Below are positions 45,124 through 53,674 of a DNA stretch of 64,000 bases, piece after piece (positions within the stretch are counted from its first letter, which is position 1; each line of letters opens with the position of its first letter). The notes below the pieces were generated by a model. It did not search any database and was not told the DNA's origin. It saw only the letters and a program-made list of their open reading frames with translations. The position numbers and the translations under genes were made by a program. The stretch is from Telmatobacter sp. DSM 110680 (lineage in GTDB: Bacteria; Acidobacteriota; Terriglobia; Terriglobales; Acidobacteriaceae), in assembly GCF_039994875.1 (NCBI RefSeq), contig NZ_CP121196.1, positions 2,480,001 to 2,544,000 of the forward strand. The letters run 5' to 3'.

Positions 45124-45941
45124 AATTTCAGAAACTTAGAGCATGTCTCCAATCGTGCTGGCTTATTGTCCTGTTTGTGCTCGTTTTTGCACCCGTTTCC
45201 AATACTTCGGCCCAAACATCACAAACATACCGCATAGTCCGCACCTACCCGCACGACCAGCAGGCCTTCACACAGGGCCTGATTTACGTCGATGGACACC
45301 TCTACGAAAGCACAGGCAAGGAAGGCCACTCCTCTTTGCGCGAAGAAGATCTTGAAACCGGGCGCATCCTCCGCATGCAACTTGTGTCAGACAAATATTT
45401 CGCGGAAGGCCTCACGGAGTGGAAGAACACTCTGGTGCAACTAACTTGGCAATCGCATGTTGCGCTCGTCTACGATCGCGCCACTTTTCGCGTTCTCCGC
45501 ACCTTCTCCTATCCGGAAGAAGGTTGGGGTCTGACGCATGATGCAAAATCGCTCATCCTGAGTGACGGCTCCGCCACTCTGCACTTCTTCGACCCAGAAA
45601 CTTTCCACGAAACCCGTCGCATCACTGTTAAAGACAATGGCAAGGCGGTAACGGAACTCAACGAACTCGAATTCATCCATGGTGAAATCTACGCCAACGT
45701 TTGGCACACTGACCGCATCGCCCGCATCTCCCCCGCGTCGGGCCGCGTTATCGGCTGGATCGACCTTAAGGGCCTCATGCCGCGCAGCCAACTCACCGAC
45801 GATGAAGCCGTGCTCAACGGCATTGCTTACGACGCTGCCCGTGACCGCCTTTTCGTGACCGGAAAGCTCTGGCCAAAAATCTTCGAAATAACGCTTGTTC
45901 CTGAAAAGGCAAAGCTCGTCCCGGTTCAGCACTCCAAATAG
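45120..45941 (+). CDS. Glutaminyl-peptide cyclotransferase
   Basis: A 273-residue exported plant/bacterial-type (beta-propeller) glutaminyl cyclase, which turns N-terminal Gln into pyroglutamate. A signal peptide (residues ~1-31) is followed by TYPHDQQAFTQGLIYVDGHLYESTG, NELEFIHGEIYANVWHTDRI and NGIAYDAARDRLFVTGKLWPKIFEI, which carry the family's conserved acidic and aromatic residues. It acts in the periplasm, perhaps protecting exported protein N-termini. It is translationally coupled to the small membrane protein before it. Confidence 0.92.
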   Translation: MKFQKLRACLQSCWLIVLFVLVFAPVSNTSAQTSQTYRIVRTYPHDQQAFTQGLIYVDGHLYESTGKEGHSSLREEDLETGRILRMQLVSDKYFAEGLTEWKNTLVQLTWQSHVALVYDRATFRVLRTFSYPEEGWGLTHDAKSLILSDGSATLHFFDPETFHETRRITVKDNGKAVTELNELEFIHGEIYANVWHTDRIARISPASGRVIGWIDLKGLMPRSQLTDDEAVLNGIAYDAARDRLFVTGKLWPKIFEITLVPEKAKLVPVQHSK

Positions 45942-46031
45942 TCAGATCCCGATCCCCTCCTAACCCTGTCGGCAATCACAGAACGCCCGTAAAATGCCCG
46001 CGTATACTTTTCGCCAAGGTAAGGGCTCTCC

Positions 46032-46622
46032 ATGGACCTGATGTCGGTTCCCACTGTGCTCCAGAACGCTGCTATTCTCACCGTCATTCTTGCCCTGAGC
46101 GGTTATCTCATCACCTCGCTCAGCGCCCATATGCTTGCCCGCCGGCGCGACAAACTGGAACTCGTGAACAAACGAATCAACGAGTTCTATGGCCCGCTCT
46201 ATGTCGCCTCGGAGGCCGGCGACATCGCTTACCGATCCCTCCTCAAGCGCCAGGGCAAGCTTCAAAGCGAACCCATTCTCGATTCTGAAATGAAGGAGTG
46301 GATGCTGTGGATGAACACCATCTTCATGCCCCTGAACGACATTCGCGAACGAGTCATTATTGAAAAAGCGCACTTGATTGTCGAAGAGCGGATGCCCCAA
46401 TGCCTGCTCGACTTCGTCACTCACGTTGTCGGATACAAGGCCGTACTGGCCAAATGGGCTGAGGGAGATTATGTCGAACGCCGGTCCACCATTGGCTGGC
46501 CGCCGGAGTTCGATGTCTACGTCAAGCGCTCCTACGCTGCTCTAAAATCCGAGCAGACACGGCTAATGCACAGCGCGCCGGAGCGCATCTATCACCGCGT
46601 GTTCGGTCGCAAACCGAATTAG
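46032..46622 (+). CDS. Hypothetical one-TM protein
   Basis: A 196-residue protein with one N-terminal transmembrane helix (~10-30, LQNAAILTVILALSGYLITSL) followed by a basic, helical cytoplasmic part (LARRRDKLELVNKRINEFYGPLYVASEAG, WMLWMNTIFMPLNDIRERVIIEKAHL). The pattern of Trp and charged residues is well conserved-looking, but I recognise no known domain. It converges with the glutaminase gene 13 bases on. Confidence 0.7.
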   Translation: MDLMSVPTVLQNAAILTVILALSGYLITSLSAHMLARRRDKLELVNKRINEFYGPLYVASEAGDIAYRSLLKRQGKLQSEPILDSEMKEWMLWMNTIFMPLNDIRERVIIEKAHLIVEERMPQCLLDFVTHVVGYKAVLAKWAEGDYVERRSTIGWPPEFDVYVKRSYAALKSEQTRLMHSAPERIYHRVFGRKPN

Positions 46623-46635
46623 CAGTTCGAACTGA

Positions 46636-47661
46636 TCACAGCAGCCACTGCATGAAGCTCGACCCCACGTTGCTGAAGTCGAATGCATGCATCCCCAGGT
46701 GACTCGCCAGTTCCTTGCACGCCAGTATTCCGCGAACGCTGTTTCCCTGCGCATCCAGTTTGGGTGAGTACACACCAACGCCAAGCTGCCGGTTGACGCA
46801 AGCGAAAATGCCGCCGGACACGCCGCTCTTCGCCGGAACGCCCACTTCAAACGCCCAGTTACCTGCGTAGTCATAGAGTCCGCAACTGAACATAACCGCC
46901 ATTACATACTTGATCAGTTGGAAATCAAAAACACGTTCGCCCGTCTCCGGTTGATTCCCGATGTTTGCCATCGTTGCCGCCATCATCGCCAGATCTCTGC
47001 AATTCACGAGCATCGAGCACTGCGCAAAATACTGATGAAGTGATTCGTGCACTTCTTCGTCGATGATGCCCGAGTTCAGCAACATGTAAGCGATCGCCCG
47101 ATTGCGGTTGCCTGTCAAGGTCTCTGAAGCCAACACCGATTCATCGATACGTAGTTTGCGCCCGGCAGCTTTTCCCATCGTTTCGAGGAAGGCGTCCACA
47201 CCTGCCTCCACGGGCTTCTGCTTGATGAGTGACGAGACCGCAATCGCCCCAGCATTCACCATAGGATTGAAGGGCCGTCCCGTTTTCTGGTCAAACTCAA
47301 TCGAATTGAATGCTTCACCGCTCGGCTCCACACCTACATGCTTTAGTGTCTTCTCTGAGCCGTGTCGCTCTAAAGCTAACTGGAACGCGAAAGGTTTGCA
47401 CATTGATTGGATCGTGAATTCGGTATCCCAGTCGCCAGCCGTAAAGACTTCGCCTTCTACTGTAGCCAGGCAGATTCCGAATTTCTTTGGGTCAGCCTTC
47501 CCCAACTCCGGGATATATGTCGCTACGACACCGTCATCGACGTCCTTGTATTTTGCGTAGATGCTATCAAGGACCTTCTGAATCTGCGATCCAAGCCACG
47601 GTGTCACACCATTCTCAGGCATGCCGTTATTCGCACTCTCACTACCTGCCGTGCTCTGCAT
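46636..47661 (-). CDS. glsA: Glutaminase
   Basis: A 341-residue glutaminase of the serine beta-lactamase-like fold, hydrolysing glutamine to glutamate and ammonia; in some bacteria it supports acid resistance. The catalytic Ser-x-x-Lys is in SMCKPFAFQLAL, followed by the conserved NPMVNAGAIAVSSLI, RIDESVLASE and GNRNRAIAYMLLNSG, and the C-terminal GVPAKSGVSGGIFACVN (KSG triad). ATG 47661 is chosen because AAGGTCGCT precedes it. The 245-base gap to ahcY holds no gene apart from the ahcY terminator. Confidence 0.95.
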   Translation of the reverse strand: MQSTAGSESANNGMPENGVTPWLGSQIQKVLDSIYAKYKDVDDGVVATYIPELGKADPKKFGICLATVEGEVFTAGDWDTEFTIQSMCKPFAFQLALERHGSEKTLKHVGVEPSGEAFNSIEFDQKTGRPFNPMVNAGAIAVSSLIKQKPVEAGVDAFLETMGKAAGRKLRIDESVLASETLTGNRNRAIAYMLLNSGIIDEEVHESLHQYFAQCSMLVNCRDLAMMAATMANIGNQPETGERVFDFQLIKYVMAVMFSCGLYDYAGNWAFEVGVPAKSGVSGGIFACVNRQLGVGVYSPKLDAQGNSVRGILACKELASHLGMHAFDFSNVGSSFMQWLL

Positions 47662-47848
47662 AGCGACCTTCTCCGTGCGTTGAAATCGAAAATCTGGGAG
47701 CCCTTGCAGCTGGACAGAAGTGGACCGCAATACCGAGAGGATCCGGTTCGGATCACTGAAAAATGTGCTGGAAAAGCTAAGAAGAAAACTTGGAGTGAAG
47801 TAATACTAAGACACAAAGCTCGAAAACCATATCAGGAACGCATAAAGA

Positions 47849-47876
47849 AAAGCCCCGGCATTGAGCCGGGGCTTTT
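47849..47876 (-). terminator. Intrinsic terminator of ahcY
   Basis: AAAGCCCCGGC (47849-47859) and GCCGGGGCTTT (47865-47875) form an 11-bp GC-rich stem with a 5-base loop. Read on the minus strand it ends in a T-rich tail (CTTTTCTTTATG), which suits ahcY. Confidence 0.9.
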
Positions 47877-47905
47877 CACAGTCCACTTTTCCCTGACAAC
47901 TGCTT

Positions 47906-49330
47906 CTAATACCTGTAGAACTCCGGCTTGTATGGGCCTTCCACCGGCACGCCGATGTAGTCAGCCTGCTTCTTCGAGAGTGTCGTCAGCTTCACGCCGA
48001 TCTTCTCAAGATGCAGCCGCGCTACTTCCTCATCCAGCTTCTTGGGCAGCGTGTACACGTTCACCTTGTAGGTGTCCTTGTTCTTCCAGAGGTCGAGCTG
48101 CGCCAACGTCTGGTTGGCAAAGCTGTTCGACATCACGAAGCTGGGATGGCCGGTAGCGCAGCCAAGGTTGACGAGACGTCCTTCGGCCAGCATGAAGATC
48201 TCGTGCCCGTCGGGGAAGTGGTACTTGTCCACCTGCGGCTTGATGTTCAGCTTCTCCACGCCCTTTTCCGTGTTGAGCCGGTCGACTTGGATCTCGTTAT
48301 CGAAGTGTCCGATGTTGCAGACGATCGCCTGGTCCTTCATCTTCTTCATGTGCTCGAGCGTGATGATGTCCACGTTGCCCGTGCAGGTGACGTAAATATC
48401 GCCGCGTCCCAGCGTGTCTTCAATGGTGGTGACTTCAAAGCCTTCCATCGCCGCCTGCAGCGCATTGATCGGATCAACCTCGGTCACAATCACGCGTGCG
48501 CCCATCCCGCGTAGAGAGTGCGAGCAGCCCTTGCCCACATCGCCGTATCCGCAAACCACCGCGACCTTGCCAGCCACCATCACGTCGGTCGCACGCTTGA
48601 TGCCGTCGGCCAGCGACTCGCGGCAGCCGTAGAGATTGTCGAACTTCGACTTGGTAACAGAATCGTTGACGTTGATAGCCGGAACAAGCAGCGTGCCCTT
48701 CTCCAGCATTTGATAGAGCCGGTGAACGCCCGTTGTCGTCTCTTCAGAAACACCGCGCCATTCCTTCACAACCTTGTGCCAGTGCTGCTTGTCTTCGGCG
48801 TAAACCTTCTTCAGCAGATCTTTGATCACCTGCTCTTCGTGATTGCCTGAAGGTGTATCAACCCACTTGTCGCCGTTCTCAAGCTCATAGCCCTTGTGGA
48901 TCAGCAGCGTGACGTCGCCGCCATCGTCCACCACCATCTCGGGACCCTTGCCGCCCTTGAAACTCAACGCCTTGTAGGTGCAGTCCCAATAATCTTCAAG
49001 ACTCTCACCCTTCCACGCAAACACCGGGACGCCGCTGGCCGCGATCGCTGCCGCTGCGTGATCCTGCGTCGAAAAGATGTTGCAGCTTGCCCAGCGCACT
49101 TCCGCGCCCAGGCTAACGAGCGTCTCGATCAGCACCGCGGTTTGAATGGTCATGTGCAGCGAACCCGTGATGCGCACACCCTTCAGCGGCTTCTCGGCCG
49201 AGTACTTGTTGCGAATCGCCATCAAGCCCGGCATCTCGTGTTCGGCAATTGAAATTTCCTTGCGGCCCCAATCGGCCAGCGAAAGATCTGCGACTTTGTA
49301 TTCGGTCATTTCCAGGGTTGAGGAAGCCAT
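47906..49330 (-). CDS. ahcY: S-adenosylhomocysteine hydrolase
   Basis: A 474-residue adenosylhomocysteinase that splits SAH into homocysteine and adenosine, relieving product inhibition of methyltransferases. [29 protein letters not shown] at the start, [46 protein letters not shown] (substrate site), the NAD motif [31 protein letters not shown], and the C-terminal [22 protein letters not shown] are textbook. GGAGAA precedes the ATG. It faces the ArsR-methyltransferase regulator gene across 53 bases with palindromic sites, suggesting control by SAH. Confidence 0.97.
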   Translation of the reverse strand: MASSTLEMTEYKVADLSLADWGRKEISIAEHEMPGLMAIRNKYSAEKPLKGVRITGSLHMTIQTAVLIETLVSLGAEVRWASCNIFSTQDHAAAAIAASGVPVFAWKGESLEDYWDCTYKALSFKGGKGPEMVVDDGGDVTLLIHKGYELENGDKWVDTPSGNHEEQVIKDLLKKVYAEDKQHWHKVVKEWRGVSEETTTGVHRLYQMLEKGTLLVPAINVNDSVTKSKFDNLYGCRESLADGIKRATDVMVAGKVAVVCGYGDVGKGCSHSLRGMGARVIVTEVDPINALQAAMEGFEVTTIEDTLGRGDIYVTCTGNVDIITLEHMKKMKDQAIVCNIGHFDNEIQVDRLNTEKGVEKLNIKPQVDKYHFPDGHEIFMLAEGRLVNLGCATGHPSFVMSNSFANQTLAQLDLWKNKDTYKVNVYTLPKKLDEEVARLHLEKIGVKLTTLSKKQADYIGVPVEGPYKPEFYRY

Positions 49331-49342
49331 TCAGTTCTCCTT

Positions 49343-49369
49343 ATATCGACGCATCGTGATATATTGATG
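49343..49369. promoter_or_regulatory. Putative operator between ahcY and the SahR-like gene
   Basis: Overlapping dyads lie in the short divergent gap: ATATC (49343-49347) with GATAT (49358-49362) around ACG-CAT-CGT, and CATC (49352-49355) with GATG (49366-49369) around ATAT. Such palindromes are typical of ArsR-family sites. The position suits joint control of both genes. Confidence 0.5.
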
Positions 49370-49383
49370 TGTACCAGAAACCC

Positions 49384-50313
49384 ATGGCCACGTCAATTGT
49401 GAAAATACTCCGCGTGGTAGCCGACCCCAACCGGCTCCGCATTCTATTGCTCCTGAAGGCCGAAGAGCTTTCTGTTGCTGAGCTGCAGGAAATCCTGGTC
49501 ATGGGCCAAAGCACTATCTCCACACACCTCTCGCAGCTCAAAACGGCCGGTTTAGTTGAAGATCGCCGCATCGGCAAAAACAGCCTCTATCGACTGACAA
49601 TCGGCAATGGAAACGACGTGCTGGCAGACCTGCTCGCTCGTGCCGACCGCGAAATCCCTGAGGCGGTGCACGACCGCGCCACTGCTCGACGCGTTGTTAA
49701 AAAACGCCAGGACAAGATGCGCGCCTTTTTTGATAGCGTCGCCGGCCGTCTCGGCAAGGATTACGTTCCCGGCAAATCGTGGAAAAGCCTCGCAGAGGCT
49801 TTGGTTCGTCTCCTGCCGCCTATGGATATCGCCGACCTCGGAGCCGGCGATGGGAGCTTCTCACTCTTTCTGGCCCAGAGTGCAACGAAGGTGCTGGCGG
49901 TCGACTCTTCAGCCAAAATGATCGAATTCGCTCGCGACCAGGCGCATCGCCACGACGTCAAAAATGTCGACTACCGCCTTGGTGATATGGAAGAACTTCC
50001 TATCGACGACGAGGCCGTCGATCTCGTTTTCTTTTCGCAGTCGCTCCATCACGCGCTTCATCCAGATCGTGCAATAAAGGAAGGCGCGCGCATTCTGCGT
50101 CCCGGCGGTCGAATCGCCATTCTTGATCTAGCCCGGCATCGATTCGAAGAAGCCCGCGAGATGTACGCCGACGAGTGGCTGGGGTTCAGCGAAGCCGAGT
50201 TGGAGTCGATGTTGCATCGCGCCGGGTTTGTAAAGATTCAATCGTCCATAGTACAGAAAGAAACTGAGCCGCCGCATTTTCAAACCATGCTCGCCGTTGC
50301 CCACAAGCCCTAA
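49384..50313 (+). CDS. ArsR HTH-SAM methyltransferase fusion regulator (SahR-like)
   Basis: A 309-residue two-domain protein. Residues ~1-90 are an ArsR winged helix (VADPNRLRILLLLKAEELSVAELQEIL, GQSTISTHLSQLKTAGLVEDRRIGKNSLYRL). Residues ~145-309 are a class I SAM-dependent methyltransferase fold (IADLGAGDGSFSLFLA, VLAVDSSAKMIEFA, LHHALHPDRAIKEGARILRPGGRI). This is the architecture of SahR, which in Proteobacteria senses SAH and controls methionine-cycle genes; here it faces ahcY. It may alternatively be an active methyltransferase with an attached HTH. The start is ATG 49384 or GTG 49369, which overlaps the operator. Confidence 0.88.
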   Translation: MATSIVKILRVVADPNRLRILLLLKAEELSVAELQEILVMGQSTISTHLSQLKTAGLVEDRRIGKNSLYRLTIGNGNDVLADLLARADREIPEAVHDRATARRVVKKRQDKMRAFFDSVAGRLGKDYVPGKSWKSLAEALVRLLPPMDIADLGAGDGSFSLFLAQSATKVLAVDSSAKMIEFARDQAHRHDVKNVDYRLGDMEELPIDDEAVDLVFFSQSLHHALHPDRAIKEGARILRPGGRIAILDLARHRFEEAREMYADEWLGFSEAELESMLHRAGFVKIQSSIVQKETEPPHFQTMLAVAHKP

Positions 50314-50349
50314 AGAGTCGGTGCTGAGAAACGGCCACCCGCTGATGAG

Positions 50350-50787
50350 TCATCGCGCCAGCGTTAGCCCATGCCTGCGCATCACCTCGCCAATCGCAGC
50401 CGGATTTGGCGGACCACCGGGTGAGGCCTTCAGCAACTCCGCAATTTCGCGAAAATATTCCGGGCCGAGAATGCCGGGTGTCAAAACTGCCAGGCATTTC
50501 GCCGATTCCGGATAAAGGTTATCAAAGCGGTGAACCGCTCCGCGCGGGATGCACAACACTTCGCCGGGATGAATATCTTCTCGTCGATCATTTACTGTAA
50601 AAGTCATCACCCCATGAAGGCCGTAAATTGTCTCCTCATAGGCGTCATGTGAGTGTGCAGCCGGAACCTTTCCTCCGGAGGGCACTTCAAACTCAAACAT
50701 CGCTAACGCGCCGCCGGCGTTTTTCCCCTCGAGCAGGAATCGAATGGCCAATTGCCCAATTCTGATTTCTTCCGTCGTTTTGCTCAT
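50350..50787 (-). CDS. Cupin-domain protein
   Basis: A 145-residue single-domain cupin. The metal motif is HSHDAYEETIYGLHGVMTF (cupin motif 1, His-His-Glu) and PGEVLCIPRGAVHRFDN (motif 2, His). Such proteins range from dioxygenases to isomerases and sugar-binding regulators; I cannot choose. The C-terminus (GPPNPAAIGEVMRRHGLTLAR) is also seen in many acidobacterial cupins. It is divergent from the ArsR gene, 136 bases away, and convergent with the SahR-like gene. Confidence 0.87.
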   Translation of the reverse strand: MSKTTEEIRIGQLAIRFLLEGKNAGGALAMFEFEVPSGGKVPAAHSHDAYEETIYGLHGVMTFTVNDRREDIHPGEVLCIPRGAVHRFDNLYPESAKCLAVLTPGILGPEYFREIAELLKASPGGPPNPAAIGEVMRRHGLTLAR

Positions 50788-50923
50788 TGATCAATTTCTT
50801 CCTCATGCACTTGAGCATTTGCTGCTGTTACAGTTCGAAAAATCTTCAATCTCGAGAGGCGTCACGACATTGGAACGAGCGCGAAACACGATACCATTAC
50901 ATCCAATATCCGGGTCAAATGCT

Positions 50924-51280
50924 ATGGCTGTGAAACGAGATCCTCGGACCACCATCAAAGCTCAGGAAACGGCTCGGTCTCCTCGCCTTACCCACGCTCA
51001 GCGCAGCGCGATCCTCAAGGCACTATCTGATCCCAAACGCTTCGAACTGCTTGAAAAGATCGCCCGCACTCAATGTCCTATGACCTGCTCAATGGCGGGC
51101 GACGCTCTCGCCATATCTTCCGCAACGCTCTCTCATCACATAAAAGAACTACAGACCAGTGGGCTTATAAACGTCCGTAGGGAAGGCAAGTTCGCCTACC
51201 TCACCATTAAGCCCGGCGTTCTTGAGGCGCTTGCGGCCTATCTTCAGTCCCTCAGCCCCGCGTCTTGCCCCACCAGCTGA
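50924..51280 (+). CDS. ArsR-family transcriptional regulator
   Basis: A 118-residue winged-helix repressor. AQRSAILKALSDPKRFELLEKIARTQCPMTC, then AISSATLSHHIKELQTSGLINVRREGKFAYLTIKPG, is the ArsR fold. Cys residues at QCPMTCSM might suggest metal sensing, but no metal-response gene is nearby. ATG 50924 is chosen by the family N-terminus; a longer frame reading from 50744 overlaps the cupin gene and reads poorly. The SDR gene 114 bases on is the likely target. Confidence 0.88.
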   Translation: MAVKRDPRTTIKAQETARSPRLTHAQRSAILKALSDPKRFELLEKIARTQCPMTCSMAGDALAISSATLSHHIKELQTSGLINVRREGKFAYLTIKPGVLEALAAYLQSLSPASCPTS

Positions 51281-51339
51281 AACCTCGCAAAATAGATTTG
51301 CACAATCATCCTGAATCCTTCTGCCTCGTCCCTAATCAA

Positions 51340-51367
51340 TTCGATAGTTGTCGAAACGTCGAAATGA
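51340..51367. promoter_or_regulatory. Putative ArsR operator before the SDR gene
   Basis: TTCGA (51340-51344), six bases, TCGAA (51351-51355) forms an inverted repeat, with a further GTCGAA at 51358-51363. It lies directly before the SDR start and after the ArsR gene, so it may bind that regulator. Confidence 0.4.
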
Positions 51368-51393
51368 TGACGCGAAGGCGAGGAGCAGAGATT

Positions 51394-52143
51394 ATGAGCA
51401 AACTGCAGGGCAAAGTCGCACTGGTCACCGGAGCATCTAAGGGCATTGGCGCGGCGATCGCGCTTGAACTGGCGGCGCAAGGCGCAGCGGTCGCAGTGAA
51501 CTATTCCGGTAGCAAATCCGGCGCTGAGAAAGTCGTGAACGAAATCAAGCAGGCCGGTGGCAAGGCGATCGTGGTCCAGGCCAACGTGGCGGATCCCGAT
51601 TCGATTGGACCGCTCATCAACACCGTGGTAAAACAACTCGGTCCCATCGACATCCTGGTCAACAATGCTGGAGTCTTTGAGTTCGCTCCGCTGGAATCAG
51701 TCACGCCGGAGCACTTCCATCGTCAGTTCAATATCAACGTGCTCGGATTGTTACTGGTAACGCAGGCTGCTGTTGCGCAGTTCAACCCCGAAGGCGGCAG
51801 CATCATCAACATCAGCTCAGTGGTGGCCGACGGCTCGCCGAACGCATCCGTTTACAGCGCTACAAAGGGCGCAGTCGACACCATAAGCGCAGCCCTCGCG
51901 CAGGAACTCGGCCCGAAAAAGATCCGCGTCAACTCACTCAACCCGGGCATGATCGAAACGGAGGGCGCACACGCCGCAGGCGTCATCGGAAGCGATTTCG
52001 AGAAAGCCGCAGTCGCGCGAACCCCGTTCGGTCGCATCGGGCAGCCCAAGGATATCGCGAACGCCGCGGCTCTGCTTGCGTCAGAAGATTCAGTGTGGAT
52101 CAATGGCCAGGCTATCCACGCAGCGGGTGGCTTCCGGTTGTAA
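51394..52143 (+). CDS. Short-chain dehydrogenase/reductase
   Basis: A 249-residue classical SDR. The cofactor motif TGASKGIG and the NNAG motif (LVNNAGVFEF) are followed by INISSVVADGSPNASVYSATKGA, with catalytic Ser, Tyr and Lys (YSATK). The end SEDSVWINGQAIHAAGGFRL is typical of FabG-like oxidoreductases. The residues after the first beta strand (NYSGSKSGAEKV) suggest NADPH. The substrate is unknown. ATG 51394 is preceded by AGGAG. Probably repressed by the ArsR gene before it. Confidence 0.93.
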   Translation: MSKLQGKVALVTGASKGIGAAIALELAAQGAAVAVNYSGSKSGAEKVVNEIKQAGGKAIVVQANVADPDSIGPLINTVVKQLGPIDILVNNAGVFEFAPLESVTPEHFHRQFNINVLGLLLVTQAAVAQFNPEGGSIINISSVVADGSPNASVYSATKGAVDTISAALAQELGPKKIRVNSLNPGMIETEGAHAAGVIGSDFEKAAVARTPFGRIGQPKDIANAAALLASEDSVWINGQAIHAAGGFRL

Positions 52144-52252
52144 ACAATCGCATTTCGGCTCCCAACGAGCGGGGTCCGGAATGCGCGGCGTAATTGTACT
52201 CAGGAAGGGCTCCCGGGATGACACACAGCATTGTTTCCACTCTTTCCATCGC

Positions 52253-52280
52253 GGCTCTGGCACTATCAGTCGCCAGAGCC
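52253..52280. other. Hairpin in the SDR-ada gap
   Basis: GGCTCTGGC (52253-52261) and GCCAGAGCC (52272-52280) form a perfect 9-bp stem with a 10-base loop, in the 327-base gap between convergent SDR and ada. It may end either transcript, but it has no T-run. The rest of the gap shows no gene I can support. Confidence 0.45.
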
Positions 52281-52470
52281 GGCGACCTCTTTCGCATTCC
52301 TCTATTCAGCCGCAGGCCGTGCGACGATACCGAGTCAAAAGGGACGGCATGGAGATACAGGGCTGATGCCGTTCAACAGAAAAGTGCGTGGCTCAGAGTG
52401 CATCGCAAAGGGACCTGTTGAATCAATGAGCTGGTATCCCATTCTCCGGCAGTGAGGGTGGGACACGGTG

Positions 52471-53544
52471 TCATCTTCGTTCTGCTTCCAGCAGTTTTCG
52501 CTTCCGATCCACACCCCAGCGATATCCGGTCAGCGAACCGCTTGCGCCTACTACGCGATGGCAGGGAACGACCAATGCCACCCGATTCATCGCGCATGCT
52601 CGTGCTACCGCGCGCGTCGCCTTCGGCTCGCCCATCTCGCGAGCGAGTTCGCTGTAGCTGCGTGTCTCTCCTCGCGGAATCTGACGGAGGGCCTGCCAAA
52701 CACGCAGTTGAAAGACCGTTCCGCGCAGATCGAGTGCGCCACCCAGCCTGCGATTTGCGGACAAGTCTGAACCGTCCCGCACCATCTGCAACGCCGCATC
52801 CACCAATCGCGAGAGAGAGGGATCACGCTGCAGCTCGGCAGCAGGGAACTCCGCCCGGAGGCTCGTCTCTGCTTCCTCTGCCGTCTCCGCGAGCGATAGC
52901 CAGCAAAGCCCACGCTCAGTCGCGCCGACAATTACGCGGCCGAAAGGGGAAGGAGCGGAGCACCACCCAATCCGCTCGCCCTTACCGCCTTGCGCAAAAC
53001 TACCCGGAGTCATGCCCAGTTGTGCGCCCTCATACGCCCGGCTCGACGAACCAAATCCAGCTTCATAAATGGCGTCCGTCACGCGCCCGCTCTGCTTCAA
53101 CGCTCCCCGCAATCTGCTCGCACGCAACGACCGCTGATACTGCAGCGGACTTACGCCCATCTCCTGCTTGAATATGCGCTGCACCGTGAACGGACTCATG
53201 CCCGCGACACGACCCAATTCCGAGAGAGTCACCGATCGATCAAGGTTAGCCTCGATATGAGTTCGAATCTTACCAACTGGATCGCTGGTCGCGGCAGTTG
53301 GACAGCATCGTTTGCAAGCACGAAATCCTGCAGCTTGCGCATCTATTGTGCTCGTAAAAAATTGTACGTTTCCACGTAGAGGTCGGCGGCTCTTGCAATC
53401 CGGTCTGCAGAACACGCCGGTCGTAGCCACTGCATAGAAAAATCGTGCACTACTATCTCGCTCGCAAACCAGTTCCCACGCCCGATTTTCGTCGAATGCC
53501 ATCACCGTCTCATCCACCGTTGCGAATTGAACATTGCTCGTCAT
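52471..53544 (-). CDS. ada: Ada: methylated-DNA--cysteine methyltransferase and regulator
   Basis: A 357-residue Ada protein that repairs O6-methylguanine and methylphosphotriesters and activates the adaptive response. The N-terminal zinc domain (FCRPDCKSRRP and CKRCCPTA) holds the four Cys, including the methyl-accepting one. An AraC-type HTH follows (VTLSELGRVAGMSPFTVQRIFKQEMGVSPLQYQRSLRASRL). The C-terminal MGMT domain has PRGETRSYSELAREMG and the active-site PCHRV. All three parts are intact. No alkB or alkA gene is next to it. Confidence 0.95.
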   Translation of the reverse strand: MTSNVQFATVDETVMAFDENRAWELVCERDSSARFFYAVATTGVFCRPDCKSRRPLRGNVQFFTSTIDAQAAGFRACKRCCPTAATSDPVGKIRTHIEANLDRSVTLSELGRVAGMSPFTVQRIFKQEMGVSPLQYQRSLRASRLRGALKQSGRVTDAIYEAGFGSSSRAYEGAQLGMTPGSFAQGGKGERIGWCSAPSPFGRVIVGATERGLCWLSLAETAEEAETSLRAEFPAAELQRDPSLSRLVDAALQMVRDGSDLSANRRLGGALDLRGTVFQLRVWQALRQIPRGETRSYSELAREMGEPKATRAVARACAMNRVALVVPCHRVVGASGSLTGYRWGVDRKRKLLEAERR

Positions 53545-53674
53545 GGATTCATGTTCGCCGAAGTTCGATTCGCGTACACTCCGATTCTTGCGCGCAATTC
53601 GATAAAGCAGTTCAAAGTCTTGGTTTCAAGTCTAATAAGCAAGTGCCGACAGCTACGAGAGCATCAACTAAGAA

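Noticed and set aside
52218..52421. Short frame starting MTHSIVSTLSIAALALS in the SDR-ada gap
   Set aside because: It has a signal-like start, but it turns into Arg/Ser-rich noise and runs through the perfect hairpin at 52253-52280.
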